Assembly (NCBI GenBank): GCA_004791255.1
Contig: SRUQ01000001.1
Location: forward strand, 1-64,000
Direction of reading: 5' to 3'
Length of the DNA stretch: 64,000 nt
DNA from: a bacterium M00.F.Ca.ET.205.01.1.1
GTDB lineage: Bacteria > Pseudomonadota > Alphaproteobacteria > Rhizobiales > Rhizobiaceae
How positions within the stretch are numbered: the stretch's first letter is position 1; each line of letters starts with the position of its first letter. A program made the translations under genes and the position numbers. The notes under the pieces were generated by a model, which was not told the DNA's origin, did no database searches, and worked only from the letters and a program-made list of their open reading frames with translations. Positions 18,423 to 28,275 of this stretch are shown in pieces.

Positions 18423-20033
18423 ATGTCGGAAGTCGGCAAACGCAATCCTGCTTGCGCGATCGATCGTATCGGCCTGAAAACCACCGGCGTGGTGCGCTAT
18501 AATTTCGGTGCGGCCGCCCTTTACGAGGAATCGATCCGGCGTGGCGAAGCCCGGCTCACCGCGCAAGGCGCGCTGGTCGCCGAGACCGGCCAGCACACCG
18601 GCCGCTCGCCCAAGGACAAGTTCGTCGTGCGCGACGGCGCTACCGAGCCGCATGTCTGGTGGGACAACAACAAGGCGATCTCGCCGGCCCAGTTCGACAC
18701 GCTGCTCGCCGATTTCCTCGCCCACGCCGCGGACATGGACCTTTACGTGCAGGATCTGGTCGGCGGCGCCGATGCGGATCTGAAGCTGCCGACCCGGGTG
18801 ATCACCGAATTTGCCTGGCACTCGCTGTTCATCCGCAACCTGCTCATCCGCCCGAAGGCAGGTGAACTCGCAGAGTTCGTGCCCGAGATGACGATCATCG
18901 ACCTGCCGTCGTTCCGCGCCGATCCCGCCCGCCACGGCAGCCGCACCGAAACGCTGATCGCCGTCGACCTGACGCGCAAGATCGTGCTGATCGGCGGCAC
19001 CTCCTATGCCGGCGAGATGAAGAAGTCAGTCTTCACCATGCTCAACTATTTGTTGCCGCAGAAGGGCGTGATGCCGATGCATTGCTCGGCCAATGAGGGT
19101 CCGGCCGGCGACGCCGCCATTTTCTTCGGGCTTTCCGGAACCGGCAAGACGACGCTGTCGGCCGATCCGTCGCGCACGCTGATCGGCGACGACGAGCATG
19201 GCTGGGGGCCGCACGGCATCTTCAATTTCGAAGGCGGCTGCTACGCCAAGACGATCCGGCTGTCGGCGGAAGCCGAGCCGGAGATATTCGCCACCACGCA
19301 ACGCTTCGGCACCGTGCTGGAGAACGTAATCCTCGACGCCGACGGGGTGCCGGACTTCAATGACGGGCGGCTGACCGAAAACACGCGCTGCGCCTACCCG
19401 CTCGACTTCATCCCCAATGCCTCGAAGACCGGGCGCGCCAATCACCCGAAGAACATCATCATGCTGACCGCCGATGCCTTCGGCGTGATGCCGCCGATCG
19501 CCAGGCTGACCCCGGCGCAGGCCATGTACCATTTCCTGTCCGGCTACACGGCCAAGGTGGCCGGGACCGAAAAGGGCGTGACGGAGCCGGAAGCGACGTT
19601 CTCGACTTGCTTCGGTGCCCCCTTCATGCCGCGCCATCCATCGGAATACGGCAATCTGCTGCGGCAGCTGATCGCCAGCCACGGCGCCGATTGCTGGCTG
19701 GTCAATACAGGCTGGACCGGCGGCGCCTACGGCACCGGCAAGCGCATGCCGATCAAGGCGACGCGGGCCCTGCTTGCCGCCGCGCTCGACGGCTCGCTGA
19801 AGACGGCCGGCTTCCGCACCGACGCCAATTTCGGCTTCGCGGTGCCGGTGGCGGTGCCCGGCGTCGACAGCGCCATCCTCGATCCTCGCTCGACCTGGGC
19901 CGACAAGGCCGGATACGACCGCCAGGCGGCAAGGCTGGTCGGCATGTTCATCGACAATTTCGAGAAATTCGAGAGCCATGTCGACGCCACCGTGCTCGGT
20001 GCGGCACCACACACGCAGGAAGCGGCGGAGTAG
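18423..20033 (+). CDS. pckA: Phosphoenolpyruvate carboxykinase (ATP)
   Basis: 536 residues, the usual length. It converts oxaloacetate and ATP to PEP and CO2, the first step of gluconeogenesis and important for growth on dicarboxylates in rhizobia. The P-loop GLSGTGKT (236-243), kinase-2 motif IGDDEHGW and substrate motif GRSPKDKF are visible. The ATG chosen has AGGGA eight bases upstream; an upstream in-frame extension of 31 residues is not family-like. It diverges from chvI and ends in a terminator. Confidence 0.97.
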   Translation: MSEVGKRNPACAIDRIGLKTTGVVRYNFGAAALYEESIRRGEARLTAQGALVAETGQHTGRSPKDKFVVRDGATEPHVWWDNNKAISPAQFDTLLADFLAHAADMDLYVQDLVGGADADLKLPTRVITEFAWHSLFIRNLLIRPKAGELAEFVPEMTIIDLPSFRADPARHGSRTETLIAVDLTRKIVLIGGTSYAGEMKKSVFTMLNYLLPQKGVMPMHCSANEGPAGDAAIFFGLSGTGKTTLSADPSRTLIGDDEHGWGPHGIFNFEGGCYAKTIRLSAEAEPEIFATTQRFGTVLENVILDADGVPDFNDGRLTENTRCAYPLDFIPNASKTGRANHPKNIIMLTADAFGVMPPIARLTPAQAMYHFLSGYTAKVAGTEKGVTEPEATFSTCFGAPFMPRHPSEYGNLLRQLIASHGADCWLVNTGWTGGAYGTGKRMPIKATRALLAAALDGSLKTAGFRTDANFGFAVPVAVPGVDSAILDPRSTWADKAGYDRQAARLVGMFIDNFEKFESHVDATVLGAAPHTQEAAE

Positions 20034-20056
20034 TCGCCACCTGCTAGGCGTCTTTG

Positions 20057-20088
20057 GCCGCTCGGCATCCTTGCCGCTCGGCATCCTT
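20057..20088. repeat. Tandem 16-bp direct repeat
   Basis: GCCGCTCGGCATCCTT occurs twice back to back (20057-20072 and 20073-20088) between the pckA stop and its terminator. It looks like a simple local duplication. No function is apparent. Confidence 0.8.
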
Positions 20089-20091
20089 GGA

Positions 20092-20122
20092 GGCCCGATC
20101 TCGATCGGGCCTTTTCTTTTTT
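20092..20122 (+). terminator. Rho-independent terminator of pckA
   Basis: GGCCCGATC / GATCGGGCC form the stem, followed by TTTTCTTTTTT. It lies about 60 bases past the pckA stop and 25 bases before arfB. Confidence 0.9.
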
Positions 20123-20146
20123 GGTCCGCCGCGCCATGACTGCGGC

Positions 20147-20584
20147 ATGCCGACCGACGACACAATCATCATATCTGGCGAAGCGGTGATCCATCCGGGC
20201 GACCTGCACGAGGATTTCATCCGTTCGTCGGGTCCCGGCGGCCAGAACGTCAACAAGGTGGCGACGGCGGTGCAGTTGCGCTTCGACGCGGCGAACGCAG
20301 CGGGGCTGTCGGAGCGGGTGCGCACGCGCACGATCAAGCTTGCCGGCCAGCGCGCCACCAAAGACGGCGTCATCGTCATCGAGGCCGGACGCTTCCGCAC
20401 GCAGGAGCAGAACCGGGCCGATGCGCGGGCGCGGCTGACGGCGCTGGTCGCCAAGGCCGCCGAGCCGCCGCCCCCGCCGCGCAAGAAGACAAGACCGTCG
20501 AAAGGCGCGGTCGAAAGGCGGCTGAAGAGCAAGGCCGGACGCGGCACCATCAAAAAGCTGCGCGGCCGGGTAGACAACGACTAG
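20147..20584 (+). CDS. arfB: Alternative ribosome-rescue factor B (peptidyl-tRNA hydrolase)
   Basis: A 145-residue ArfB/YaeJ protein. The catalytic GGQ is in SSGPGGQNVNKVAT near residue 30. A highly basic, Pro/Lys/Arg-rich tail (from about residue 107) inserts into the mRNA channel of stalled ribosomes. It releases peptides from non-stop complexes. The family length is about 140. A longer upstream extension runs through the pckA terminator and was discarded. It stands alone between pckA and alkB. Confidence 0.92.
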   Translation: MPTDDTIIISGEAVIHPGDLHEDFIRSSGPGGQNVNKVATAVQLRFDAANAAGLSERVRTRTIKLAGQRATKDGVIVIEAGRFRTQEQNRADARARLTALVAKAAEPPPPPRKKTRPSKGAVERRLKSKAGRGTIKKLRGRVDND

Positions 20585-20664
20585 GCGCCTGACCCCGCGC
20601 CGCTGGCTTTCGGGTCGCGGTTTGCCTTCGATGGTGGCATTTTGCGGCTCGAACCATTCGCGAG

Positions 20665-21294
20665 GTGAGCCAGCCCATGCTCGTTCTGCCCAACGGCGTC
20701 CGCCACATGCCGGCCTATCTGTCCCGCGAGGTGCAGGAGGCGCTGGTCGAGGATGTGAGAGCAATCGTCCAGCAGGCGCCGCTGTTCGTGCCGGCCATGC
20801 CGCGCACCGGCAAGGAGATGAGCGTGCGCATGACCAATTGCGGCGCATTGGGCTGGGTGACTGACAAGGAGCGGGGCTACCGTTACCAGCCGACGCATCC
20901 GCAGACAGGGGCGCCGTGGCCGCCGATCCCACCGCGGCTGCTAGAGCTGTGGCGGCAGGTCTCCGGCTATCCGCATCCGCCGGAAGCCTGCCTGGTCAAT
21001 TTCTATACGCCGGAGGCAAAGATGGGCCTGCACCAGGACCGCGACGAAGAGGAGTTTTCGGCCCCTGTCGTGTCGGTCTCGCTGGGCGACGATTGCCTGT
21101 TCAGGGTCGGTCAGACGACGCGTGAGGGCGGCACCAAGTCGTTCAGGCTAAAGAGCGGCGACGTCGTCGTACTGGGTGGCGAAGGCCGCCTCTCGTTCCA
21201 CGGCGTCGACCGGATCTATCCCTCGACCTCGGCGCTGCTCAAAAACGGCGGCCGCATCAATCTGACACTGCGGCGGGTGACGGTGCCGGGATAG
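20665..21294 (+). CDS. alkB: Alpha-ketoglutarate-dependent DNA dioxygenase AlkB
   Basis: A 209-residue AlkB. The iron ligands are HQD (His123, Asp125) and His179, with Arg197 and Arg203 (GGRINLTLRRV) for 2-oxoglutarate. It repairs 1-methyladenine and 3-methylcytosine by oxidative demethylation. The start is GTG; an ATG four codons later (20677) is possible and would follow GAGGTGAG. Its last 38 bases overlap the 3' end of a convergent membrane-protein gene. It is not next to ada or other adaptive-response genes. Confidence 0.95.
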   Translation: MSQPMLVLPNGVRHMPAYLSREVQEALVEDVRAIVQQAPLFVPAMPRTGKEMSVRMTNCGALGWVTDKERGYRYQPTHPQTGAPWPPIPPRLLELWRQVSGYPHPPEACLVNFYTPEAKMGLHQDRDEEEFSAPVVSVSLGDDCLFRVGQTTREGGTKSFRLKSGDVVVLGGEGRLSFHGVDRIYPSTSALLKNGGRINLTLRRVTVPG

Positions 21295-22888
21295 GCGTGG
21301 CCGTACCAGTGCCGCGCCTCGCGTAAACCTCGATATAGTCCCCCAACGCGATTTCCTCGTAGTTTCCCATCAACCCTTGGAAATCGGCGTTCCGACGCAT
21401 CCACTCCACCCATATCGGCGGGTAGTTCCCCGAGAACGACCACCCTGGCTTCTTGTCCATTCTGTCCACGAGAATGATGTCAGGTTTGTTGTCGCGGATG
21501 AGCGCATTGACATAGGCCGTGTAGTTGTCGAGATCCCGCCGCGCCACGCGCTCGTCTTCGCCCTTGTACCATCCGTTCATCAAGCCCCACAGCGCGTGCG
21601 CGCCAACCCAGTCGTGCGCATACGCCGACAGCCAACGGCCGTTGATCATGCGCGTCAAAGGATTGCCTACCGAAAGGTCGGAACTGATCTGGACGACTGA
21701 AGGCGAGGCGTACCGGCTTTTGACCGCGTCAACCAGGCTCTTCTCAGGCATCTGATAGAATTGGTGATGCATTACCGAAAGCGTGACGACAACGACAATG
21801 GCCGCTCCGGTGTGCAGCCGCGTGCTGGCCCTTTCGGCAGCTCCCCCGGGATCAGCCAGTCCGGCCGCGGCCCGCCGACGCGCGGCCACCGCAACCAGCA
21901 TCGCCACAAGCAGCGTCGTTTGATAGGGATATTGGTGGTTCGGCCAGTACTTGCCGAGATAGGCCATGGAGATGAAGAAGCCGGCGGCGCTGGCCAAGGC
22001 TATCATCACATCGCCTCGCCAACCTGCGCTGCGCATCTGGAACGCCACGAACGCGGCAAAGACGGCAAATGTCGGCAACGCCGTCAGAATGTTGCTGTTT
22101 GCACGCAGGCTGACATAGTAGCGCATCAGCAATGGCAGGAATGTGCCGAAGAACTCGGGAAACCATAGCCATACGCCTGCCAAATAGGTCATGCAAACAG
22201 CGCCGACAACGATGTTTTCCGGCGTTAGGCAAGCTGTAAACGAGCGCTTGCGCCACATGATCAGGAAGCAAGGCAAAGCGATACCGAGCGCCCAATGCGG
22301 CTTGACCAGAAGCAGTACGCTTCCGCACAGGCCCACAGCTGCTGCAAGACCAATTGGAACGGACGGTGTCGTACCCTCTTCAAGCCGCCACATCATCATG
22401 AACAGCATCGGCATGAAAAGCATCATGCCGATATGCTCGCGTTGTCCGAAGATGTTTCCTGGCATGATGAGAAGCAGCACGGCGAGGGCAGGATATGTCC
22501 AGCGGGTCTTGAGGTCCGCAAAGATATGGCCGCGCTCGACAACAGCGACCGAGAGTGCCAGTGCCCCGAAGAAAACCAGATAGATCATGCATTCGACAGC
22601 AAATTCCGCCGTGACGCCCAGCCGATGGGCCAGCCATACTGGCCCGAGATAGAGGCCAATCGAGAAGGGCGGGTTGGTCTCCAGAATATCGACGTAGAGT
22701 TTCTGGCCATCGAGAATCTTCTGGCAGACGATGATGAGCCAGCTGACATCCGTGTTACCGCCGGCCGTCCATGGCATGAACAGCGAAACCAGCACCACAA
22801 GCGCGACCAGCCACGTCTGTGGGAGGCCCGCCAACCATGCTCTGAGGCCGGTCACTGCGTTGACCGGTCTGGCGCTCGCCATGCTCAT
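21257..22888 (-). CDS. Polytopic membrane protein, GT-C glycosyltransferase-like
   Basis: A 543-residue protein with around ten hydrophobic segments. The first large loop contains DILETNPPF (Asp67, Glu70), the acidic loop motif typical of GT39/ArnT-like GT-C enzymes, which move sugars from polyprenyl-phosphate donors. The C-terminal 150 residues are soluble. The role is probably lipid- or protein-glycosylation at the inner membrane, but no donor or acceptor can be named. An ATG two codons later is an equal start. A small ORF upstream overlaps it by ATGA. It converges on and overlaps alkB. It sits downstream of the his/coaA operon but after a 260-base gap. Confidence 0.7.
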   Translation of the reverse strand: MSMASARPVNAVTGLRAWLAGLPQTWLVALVVLVSLFMPWTAGGNTDVSWLIIVCQKILDGQKLYVDILETNPPFSIGLYLGPVWLAHRLGVTAEFAVECMIYLVFFGALALSVAVVERGHIFADLKTRWTYPALAVLLLIMPGNIFGQREHIGMMLFMPMLFMMMWRLEEGTTPSVPIGLAAAVGLCGSVLLLVKPHWALGIALPCFLIMWRKRSFTACLTPENIVVGAVCMTYLAGVWLWFPEFFGTFLPLLMRYYVSLRANSNILTALPTFAVFAAFVAFQMRSAGWRGDVMIALASAAGFFISMAYLGKYWPNHQYPYQTTLLVAMLVAVAARRRAAAGLADPGGAAERASTRLHTGAAIVVVVTLSVMHHQFYQMPEKSLVDAVKSRYASPSVVQISSDLSVGNPLTRMINGRWLSAYAHDWVGAHALWGLMNGWYKGEDERVARRDLDNYTAYVNALIRDNKPDIILVDRMDKKPGWSFSGNYPPIWVEWMRRNADFQGLMGNYEEIALGDYIEVYARRGTGTATPIPAPSPAAVSD

Positions 22889-23076
22889 CGAATGTGTTCC
22901 ACAAAAGCGAACCCAATGGCCGTGGCCCCGGCGAAGTGGAGGATCGTGGCCGAGGTGTCGAGCAGGGCTGCAGTCCGGCGGACCAGCAGCGCCGGTCCCG
23001 CCGCTTCGATGACGACCGGAATGTGCCGTGAACCAACCCGAGCCTTGCGGCCCGTGGCAGCGCTTGCATTGATCAA
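22885..23076 (-). CDS. Small ORF coupled to the membrane-protein gene (uncertain)
   Basis: A 63-residue ORF starting with TTG, preceded by GGGAGG at good spacing. Its stop overlaps the next gene's ATG as ATGA. The product has a basic N-terminus and a moderately hydrophobic C-terminal half. I recognise no family. The ribosome site and overlap argue for translation, while the rare start and lack of motifs argue against. It might only serve as a coupling or leader peptide. Confidence 0.35.
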   Translation of the reverse strand: MINASAATGRKARVGSRHIPVVIEAAGPALLVRRTAALLDTSATILHFAGATAIGFAFVEHIR

Positions 23077-23151
23077 AGGTTGCCTCCCAACGCCCGCTGG
23101 AGTTGGGGCGACGCTAGTCGGGATTGCCTAAGGTGCCGTTAACTCGCGGGA

Positions 23152-24111
23152 TCACAGCTTGCGCAGCGCCACTTCCTCGACCAGATGATCTGCCCCCTTG
23201 CGCAGGATGAGATCGGCGCGGGCGCGAGTCGGCAGGATGTTCTCGCGCAGGTTCTTCAGATTGATGTTGGTCCACAGGCCCTCGGCGATGGCGCGGGCCG
23301 CTTCCTGCGACAGCTGCGAATAGCGGTGGAAGAAGGAATCCGGGTTGCGGAAGGCGGTCTCGCGCAGCCGCATGAAGCGGGAGATGTACCACTGATGGAT
23401 CAGCTTCTCGTCGGCGTCGATGTAGATGGCGAAGTCGAAGAAATCGGACAGGAAAGGTACGATCTTGCCGTCCTGCGGCAGCTTGCCCGGCTGCAGAACA
23501 TTGATGCCTTCGAAGATCAGGATGTCGGGCCGGTCGATGGTGACGAACTCGCCGGGAATGACGTCGTAGGTCAGATGCGAATAGACCGGCGCGCGGACAT
23601 TTTGCTGCGCCGACTTGATGCCCGAGAGGAAGCGCAGCAGTGCGCCGACGTCGTAGCTGTCGGGAAAACCCTTGCGCTCCATCAGGTTTTCGCGGCGCAG
23701 GACCTCGTTGGGCAGCAGGAAGCCGTCGGTGGTGATGAGATCTACCTTGGGGCTTGACGGCCAGCGCGCCAACAGCTCCTTCAGCACGCGCGCCGTGGTC
23801 GACTTGCCGACCGCGACGGAACCGGCGATGCCGATGATGAACGGCGTCTTGACTATGTCCGATGCATTGAAGAAGGCCTGGCGCTGCCGGAACAGGAGCT
23901 GGCTGGCCTCGACATGCGCCGACAGGAGCCTCGACAGCGACAGATAGATGCGCTTGACCTCTTCGAGGTCGACCGGGTCGTTCAGCGAACGCAAGCGGCG
24001 GAATTCGTCCTCGCTCAGCGTCAGCGGCGTATCGGCGCGGAACTGCGACCATTGCTCGGCCGAAAAGAAACGAAAGGGGGAATATTTCTCGGTCGGCGCG
24101 AGCTGATCCAT
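23152..24111 (-). CDS. coaA: Type I pantothenate kinase
   Basis: 319 residues, the normal length. It phosphorylates pantothenate, the committed step of CoA synthesis. The P-loop GSVAVGKS (97-104) and the segments RVLKEL and [12 protein letters not shown] are visible, and the N-terminal [11 protein letters not shown] matches the family. It lies 24 bases downstream of hisE and is probably the last gene of the his operon. The his-coaA linkage is conserved in rhizobia. Confidence 0.96.
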   Translation of the reverse strand: MDQLAPTEKYSPFRFFSAEQWSQFRADTPLTLSEDEFRRLRSLNDPVDLEEVKRIYLSLSRLLSAHVEASQLLFRQRQAFFNASDIVKTPFIIGIAGSVAVGKSTTARVLKELLARWPSSPKVDLITTDGFLLPNEVLRRENLMERKGFPDSYDVGALLRFLSGIKSAQQNVRAPVYSHLTYDVIPGEFVTIDRPDILIFEGINVLQPGKLPQDGKIVPFLSDFFDFAIYIDADEKLIHQWYISRFMRLRETAFRNPDSFFHRYSQLSQEAARAIAEGLWTNINLKNLRENILPTRARADLILRKGADHLVEEVALRKL

Positions 24112-24135
24112 CGAGATACCTGCCCTCCCTCGCGG

Positions 24136-24459
24136 TCAGCCCTTGGGCCGTGCCGCCTTCTCGGAGATGCCCGAACGCCCGGTGCGGCTTTCGAGTTCTT
24201 TGAGCACGTCGCTCAACGGCACCCCGGAGATGCCGAGAACGACGAGCCAATGATATATGAGATCGGCACTTTCCGAAACGAGAGCCTGTTTGTCGCCCTT
24301 GACGGCGGCAATCACCGTCTCGACCGCCTCTTCGCCGAGCTTCTGCGCCGCCTTGTCGATGCCGCGTGCGAACAGCTTGGCCGTCCACGAATCCGGATCG
24401 CCGGACCGCGCGCGTTCCCGGACGATTTTTTCCAGATCTGACAGCGAAAACTCAGCCAT
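24136..24459 (-). CDS. hisE: Phosphoribosyl-ATP pyrophosphatase
   Basis: 107 residues, a MazG-like all-alpha fold with the metal-binding EEAVETVIA and [11 protein letters not shown] segments. It hydrolyses PR-ATP to PR-AMP, the second step of histidine synthesis. It is separate from hisI, as is usual in alphaproteobacteria. It lies nine bases downstream of hisF. Confidence 0.96.
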   Translation of the reverse strand: MAEFSLSDLEKIVRERARSGDPDSWTAKLFARGIDKAAQKLGEEAVETVIAAVKGDKQALVSESADLIYHWLVVLGISGVPLSDVLKELESRTGRSGISEKAARPKG

Positions 24460-24468
24460 GGCCGCCGT

Positions 24469-25260
24469 TTAGGACCGATTACCCAGGGAGTCCAGCCGCA
24501 TCGGCAGTCCGGCCTGGGCCATATGCGCCTTGGCCTGCGCTATGGTGTAGGTGCCGAAATGGAAGATCGACGCCGCCAGCACCGCGCCGGCATGGCCGTC
24601 GCGAATGCCTGCCACCATGTGATCGAGGGTGCCGACACCGCCCGAAGCAATGACCGGCGCGCGCACCGCATCGGCTACCGCGCGGGTCAGCGCGATGTCA
24701 TAGCCGGCCTTGGTGCCGTCGCGGTCCATCGAGGTCAAAAGGATCTCGCCGGCGCCGCGATCGACCATCTGGCGCGCGAAGTCGACCGCATCGATGCCGG
24801 TCTTCTCGCGTCCGCCATGGGTGAATATCTCCCAGCGGTCGGCCTCGCCGGCGCCGGAGACTTTCTTGGCGTCGATCGCGACGACAATGCATTGGTTGCC
24901 GAACTTGTCCGCGGCTTCCGCGACGAAATCCGGGTTCTTCACCGCCGCCGTGTTGATCGAAACCTTGTCGGCGCCGGCCAAAAGCAGTTTTCGGATGTCG
25001 GCGACCTGGCGCACGCCGCCGCCGACGGTCAGCGGCATGAAACATTGTTCGGCGGTGCGGGCGACGACGTCGAAGATGGTCTCGCGATTGTCCGATGAAG
25101 CGGTGATGTCGAGGAAGCACAACTCGTCGGCGCCGGCGGCGTCATAGGCCTTGGCCGCCTCGACCGGGTCGCCGGCATCGATGAGATCGACGAAATTGAC
25201 GCCCTTGACGACACGGCCGTCCTTGACGTCGAGGCAAGGGATGACGCGGGCTTTTAGCAT
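24469..25260 (-). CDS. hisF: Imidazole glycerol phosphate synthase, cyclase subunit
   Basis: A 263-residue TIM barrel with catalytic Asp residues in IPCLDVKDG and [10 protein letters not shown] and phosphate-binding loops (VGGGVR, ASGGVGT). It closes the imidazole ring using ammonia from HisH. The start overlaps the stop of the arginase-like gene by one base (TGATG). HisH is encoded three genes upstream. Confidence 0.97.
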   Translation of the reverse strand: MLKARVIPCLDVKDGRVVKGVNFVDLIDAGDPVEAAKAYDAAGADELCFLDITASSDNRETIFDVVARTAEQCFMPLTVGGGVRQVADIRKLLLAGADKVSINTAAVKNPDFVAEAADKFGNQCIVVAIDAKKVSGAGEADRWEIFTHGGREKTGIDAVDFARQMVDRGAGEILLTSMDRDGTKAGYDIALTRAVADAVRAPVIASGGVGTLDHMVAGIRDGHAGAVLAASIFHFGTYTIAQAKAHMAQAGLPMRLDSLGNRS

Positions 25261-26096
25261 CAGCGGCCCTCTATCGTGGCGATGAGATCGTTCAGCAACT
25301 GGCCGACCAGCGGAGGCACATCGGCCTGCGCGTCGAAGGCCGGGTCGTAAGCGGAAATGGTGATGCCGACGACCGGGATCGCAAGCGCCACGGCACAGGC
25401 CGCGTCGCGCAGCTGTTGCGGATTTGGCCCACCTGGGGTGGTGTAGCGGTTGGCCTGCAGTTCCTCGGGATCATGCACGTCAAGATCGAGATGCATGTGC
25501 ACGCGTTCGGCACCGGCGGCCTTCAGCCTTTCCGTCGCTTGCGCCACGCCGGGACATTCGGTGCGGATGACCGGCAACGTCTCGAGAAGCTTTTCCTCCG
25601 CAGGATCGAGATCACGGGCGTTGACGAGCACGCAGCGCGACGGATCGATTGGCTTGAAGCCGGGAATGCCTGCCGCCATCGGATGCCAGCACTGGCCGAG
25701 CACGGTCGACAGCGCCATGCCGTCGAGAAAGCCGTATGTGGAAGTTTCCGGGGTGTTGAGGTCGCCATGCTGGTCGGCCCAGACGATCGCGTCGGCGGCT
25801 CCGCCGGCGACCGCACCGGCTGATGTGAGGCAGTTTCCCGCCAGAACGATGGGGAAGCGGCCCCGGTCGCGGGCAATGCGCACCTCCCCCGAAACGGCGT
25901 TGCAGACGGCAAAGCCGGTGGCGATCTCGCGCTCCTGGTTGTCGCCGACCTTGCCGATGTCCTCGACCGTGACCTCGTGGCCGGCCATGGTCAGGGCATC
26001 GACCAGCCCGCCCGATATCAGCGCGTCCGGTCCCTGGCCCATGCCGCCGTGGAAGTGGCCGCTGTCATAGGAGGCCAGGATGATGGTGATTTTCAC
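25260..26096 (-). CDS. Arginase/agmatinase-superfamily protein with Cys-substituted metal site
   Basis: A 278-residue ureohydrolase-fold protein. Ligands Asp108, His110 and Asp112 (WADQHGDLN) and Asp204 and Asp206 (HLDLDVHDP) match the Mn-binding set. The first ligand motif, usually GGDH, reads [10 protein letters not shown], with Cys89 where His is expected. The substrate cannot be stated; arginine, agmatine, formiminoglutamate or a non-ureohydrolase role are open. It sits between hisA and hisF, overlapping hisA by four bases and hisF by one, so it is co-expressed with histidine synthesis. A link to histidine or formimino-compound metabolism is only a guess. Confidence 0.85.
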   Translation of the reverse strand: MKITIILASYDSGHFHGGMGQGPDALISGGLVDALTMAGHEVTVEDIGKVGDNQEREIATGFAVCNAVSGEVRIARDRGRFPIVLAGNCLTSAGAVAGGAADAIVWADQHGDLNTPETSTYGFLDGMALSTVLGQCWHPMAAGIPGFKPIDPSRCVLVNARDLDPAEEKLLETLPVIRTECPGVAQATERLKAAGAERVHMHLDLDVHDPEELQANRYTTPGGPNPQQLRDAACAVALAIPVVGITISAYDPAFDAQADVPPLVGQLLNDLIATIEGR

Positions 26097-26842
26097 GACC
26101 GCGCCTCCGCCGCCGGCCTGCCCCGCAGGACCGCCAGCGCCTCGGCCGGATCGATGCGGCCGTCATAGAGCGCCCGGCCCGAGATCGCGCCTTCGAGTTT
26201 TTGCGCGTCCGGCATGGTCATGCGCACGATGTCGGCGATCGAGGCGAGGCCGCCCGACGCGATGACGGGAATAGACACCGCGTCGGCAAGGTCGATGGTG
26301 GAATCCCAATTGATGCCGGTCAGCACGCCATCGCGGTCGATATCGGTGTAGATGATGGCGGCGACGCCGGCGCCCTCGAACTTCCTGGCCAGTTCGATGA
26401 CGCCGAGGCTGGAGGCCTCGGCCCAGCCCTCGACCGCCACCTTGCCGCCCTTGGCGTCGATGCCGACGGCGACTTTGCCCGGAAACGCCTTGCAGGCTTG
26501 TTTGACCAGGTCGGGATCGCGCACCGCCACCGTACCGAGGATGACGCGGGCAAGCCCACGGTCGAGCCAGTCCTCGATCTGCTCAAGCGTGCGGATGCCA
26601 CCGCCGAGCTGGACCGGGTTCTTCGTCGCCTTGAGGATGGCGCCGACCGCAGCGGAATTGACGCTCTGGCCCTGGAAGGCGCCGTTGAGGTCGACGACGT
26701 GCAGCCATTCGAAGCCCTGGTCCTCGAATGCCCGGGCCTGTGCGGCCGGGTCGTCATTGTAGATGGTCGCGGTCGCCATGTCGCCGTGCTTCAGGCGCAC
26801 GCATTTGCCGTCCTTGAGATCGATGGCTGGAAACAGGATCAT
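26093..26842 (-). CDS. hisA: HisA: phosphoribosylformimino-AICAR ribotide isomerase
   Basis: A 249-residue TIM barrel starting [17 protein letters not shown], with the catalytic Asp in AIDLKDG and the second in [10 protein letters not shown], and phosphate loops QLGGGIR and ASGGLAS. It performs the Amadori rearrangement before the HisF/HisH step. The long open frame upstream of this ATG is not family-like and overlaps the DUF1330 gene, so the ATG four bases after that gene's stop was chosen. Confidence 0.97.
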   Translation of the reverse strand: MILFPAIDLKDGKCVRLKHGDMATATIYNDDPAAQARAFEDQGFEWLHVVDLNGAFQGQSVNSAAVGAILKATKNPVQLGGGIRTLEQIEDWLDRGLARVILGTVAVRDPDLVKQACKAFPGKVAVGIDAKGGKVAVEGWAEASSLGVIELARKFEGAGVAAIIYTDIDRDGVLTGINWDSTIDLADAVSIPVIASGGLASIADIVRMTMPDAQKLEGAISGRALYDGRIDPAEALAVLRGRPAAEARS

Positions 26843-26846
26843 CGGT

Positions 26847-27146
26847 TCAAGCGCCCTCAACGATGACAAAATGGCCTGATGAGGCGGCAAGCCGGAACTT
26901 CGAGGCATGCTGATATTCCGGCGAATGATAGCATGCGACTGCCTTGTCGTAGGTTTCGAACTCGACAACGACATGACGATTGCCGGTCGGCTGCTCTGGA
27001 TTTTCATAGCGGCCGGCCCGCACGACGAACCTCGCGCCATATTTGGCGAAGGCAACCGCGTTCGCCTCGATGTACTGCTTGTACAGTTCGGGATCGCGGA
27101 CATCGATCAGCGCAATCCAATAGCCCTTCTTGCTCATGGTGCTCAT
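26847..27146 (-). CDS. DUF1330 family protein
   Basis: A 99-residue protein with a dimeric ferredoxin-like alpha/beta fold ([49 protein letters not shown]). The family has no established reaction; structures resemble small monooxygenase/EthD-type barrels. It overlaps the hisH stop by four bases (ATGA) and ends four bases before hisA, so it is embedded in the his operon. A second in-frame ATG three codons on is an alternative start. Confidence 0.9.
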   Translation of the reverse strand: MSTMSKKGYWIALIDVRDPELYKQYIEANAVAFAKYGARFVVRAGRYENPEQPTGNRHVVVEFETYDKAVACYHSPEYQHASKFRLAASSGHFVIVEGA

Positions 27147-27793
27147 GGCCTCCAGCGCAGGAAATTGGTGATCAGCGCCAGGCCCAGCGCCTGGCTCTTT
27201 TCGGGATGGAACTGCGTGCCGGCGAGATTGTCGCGGGCGACAGTTGCCGTGACCGGGCCGCCATAGTCGGCAACCGCCAGGACCTCGTCCGCCTTCTGGG
27301 CATCGAGATGGTAGGAATGAACGAAATAGGCGTGCAGCCCGTCCGGGCCGGTCGGAATGCCGGCAAACAGCGGATGCTGGCGCGAGACGTCGATCGTGTT
27401 CCAGCCGATCTGCGGGATCTTCAACGCCGGGTCGGCGGGCGTGATCTCCTTGACGTCGCCCGATATCCAGCCAAAGCCATGGGTGACGGTCTTTTCCAGG
27501 CCGCGTTGCGACATCAATTGCATGCCGACGCAGATACCGAGAAACGGCCTGCCCTTGGCGATCGCCACTTCTTCCACCGCATCCCACATGCCCTCGACGG
27601 CGCGCAGGCCGGCGGCACAGTCGGCATAAGCGCCGACGCCCGGCAGCACGATGCGGTCGGCGGTGCGCACCCGTTCCGCGTCGGCCGTAAGGTCTATGGT
27701 CGCGGCGATGCCGGCCTCACGCGCCGCACGCTCAAAGGCCTTGGTGGCCGAGCGCAGATTGCCCGAGCCGTAATCGATGATCGCAACCCGCAT
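27143..27793 (-). CDS. hisH: Imidazole glycerol phosphate synthase, glutaminase subunit
   Basis: A 216-residue class I glutamine amidotransferase. The nucleophile is Cys88 in [10 protein letters not shown], with the His/Glu pair in [10 protein letters not shown] near residues 196-198 and the oxyanion loop PGVGAYADC. It feeds ammonia to HisF. One base separates it from the upstream DUF2628 gene. Confidence 0.97.
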   Translation of the reverse strand: MRVAIIDYGSGNLRSATKAFERAAREAGIAATIDLTADAERVRTADRIVLPGVGAYADCAAGLRAVEGMWDAVEEVAIAKGRPFLGICVGMQLMSQRGLEKTVTHGFGWISGDVKEITPADPALKIPQIGWNTIDVSRQHPLFAGIPTGPDGLHAYFVHSYHLDAQKADEVLAVADYGGPVTATVARDNLAGTQFHPEKSQALGLALITNFLRWRP

Positions 27794-27794
27794 G

Positions 27795-28271
27795 TCAGTG
27801 TCTTCCCGGAATGTGGGTCAGCCCCAGCGCGATGCCCGGCTGCGACGGCCGCGCCTGCGCGGCATCGGGAACCATGCGCGGGGCCGGCACGGCTTCGTCC
27901 GCCAGCGTTTCGGCTTCCAGCGCGTAGCGGATATCGGCATCGCCCATCCATCCTGCCTCGACGACGCCCCATGAATGCCAGCCACGACGGCGCAATGCGG
28001 CGATCCGCAAGGCCTGACCCTCGAGGCCGACATAGAGCGAAACGAGCAACGATAGCAGCGAACCGGCCAGCCCCAGGCCGAGCTTTTCGCTCAGCACCGA
28101 GAGCAGGGCCATGACGACGAAGGCGAGCGCGGCTTCGATCCACAGCCGGTGCCACGCAAACCATAGCGGCGGCGCCAGCAGGCCGAGCCAGGTGAAGCCG
28201 TCGCGCACAAAGGCCGTCGTGTCGGCCTTCTCTGCGCGGCCGGGCGGTTCCATGACGACATAGGCGGCCAT
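27795..28271 (-). CDS. DUF2628 membrane protein
   Basis: 158 residues. After a short soluble start come two or three hydrophobic segments (about residues 28-65 and 65-85), with the conserved [21 protein letters not shown] segment split across the first. The C-terminal part is soluble and Pro/Ala-rich. The family has no known function. Its position between hisB (four-base gap) and hisH (one-base gap) is conserved in several rhizobial his operons, but a role in histidine synthesis is not implied by its sequence. Confidence 0.85.
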   Translation of the reverse strand: MAAYVVMEPPGRAEKADTTAFVRDGFTWLGLLAPPLWFAWHRLWIEAALAFVVMALLSVLSEKLGLGLAGSLLSLLVSLYVGLEGQALRIAALRRRGWHSWGVVEAGWMGDADIRYALEAETLADEAVPAPRMVPDAAQARPSQPGIALGLTHIPGRH

Positions 28272-28275
28272 GAGG

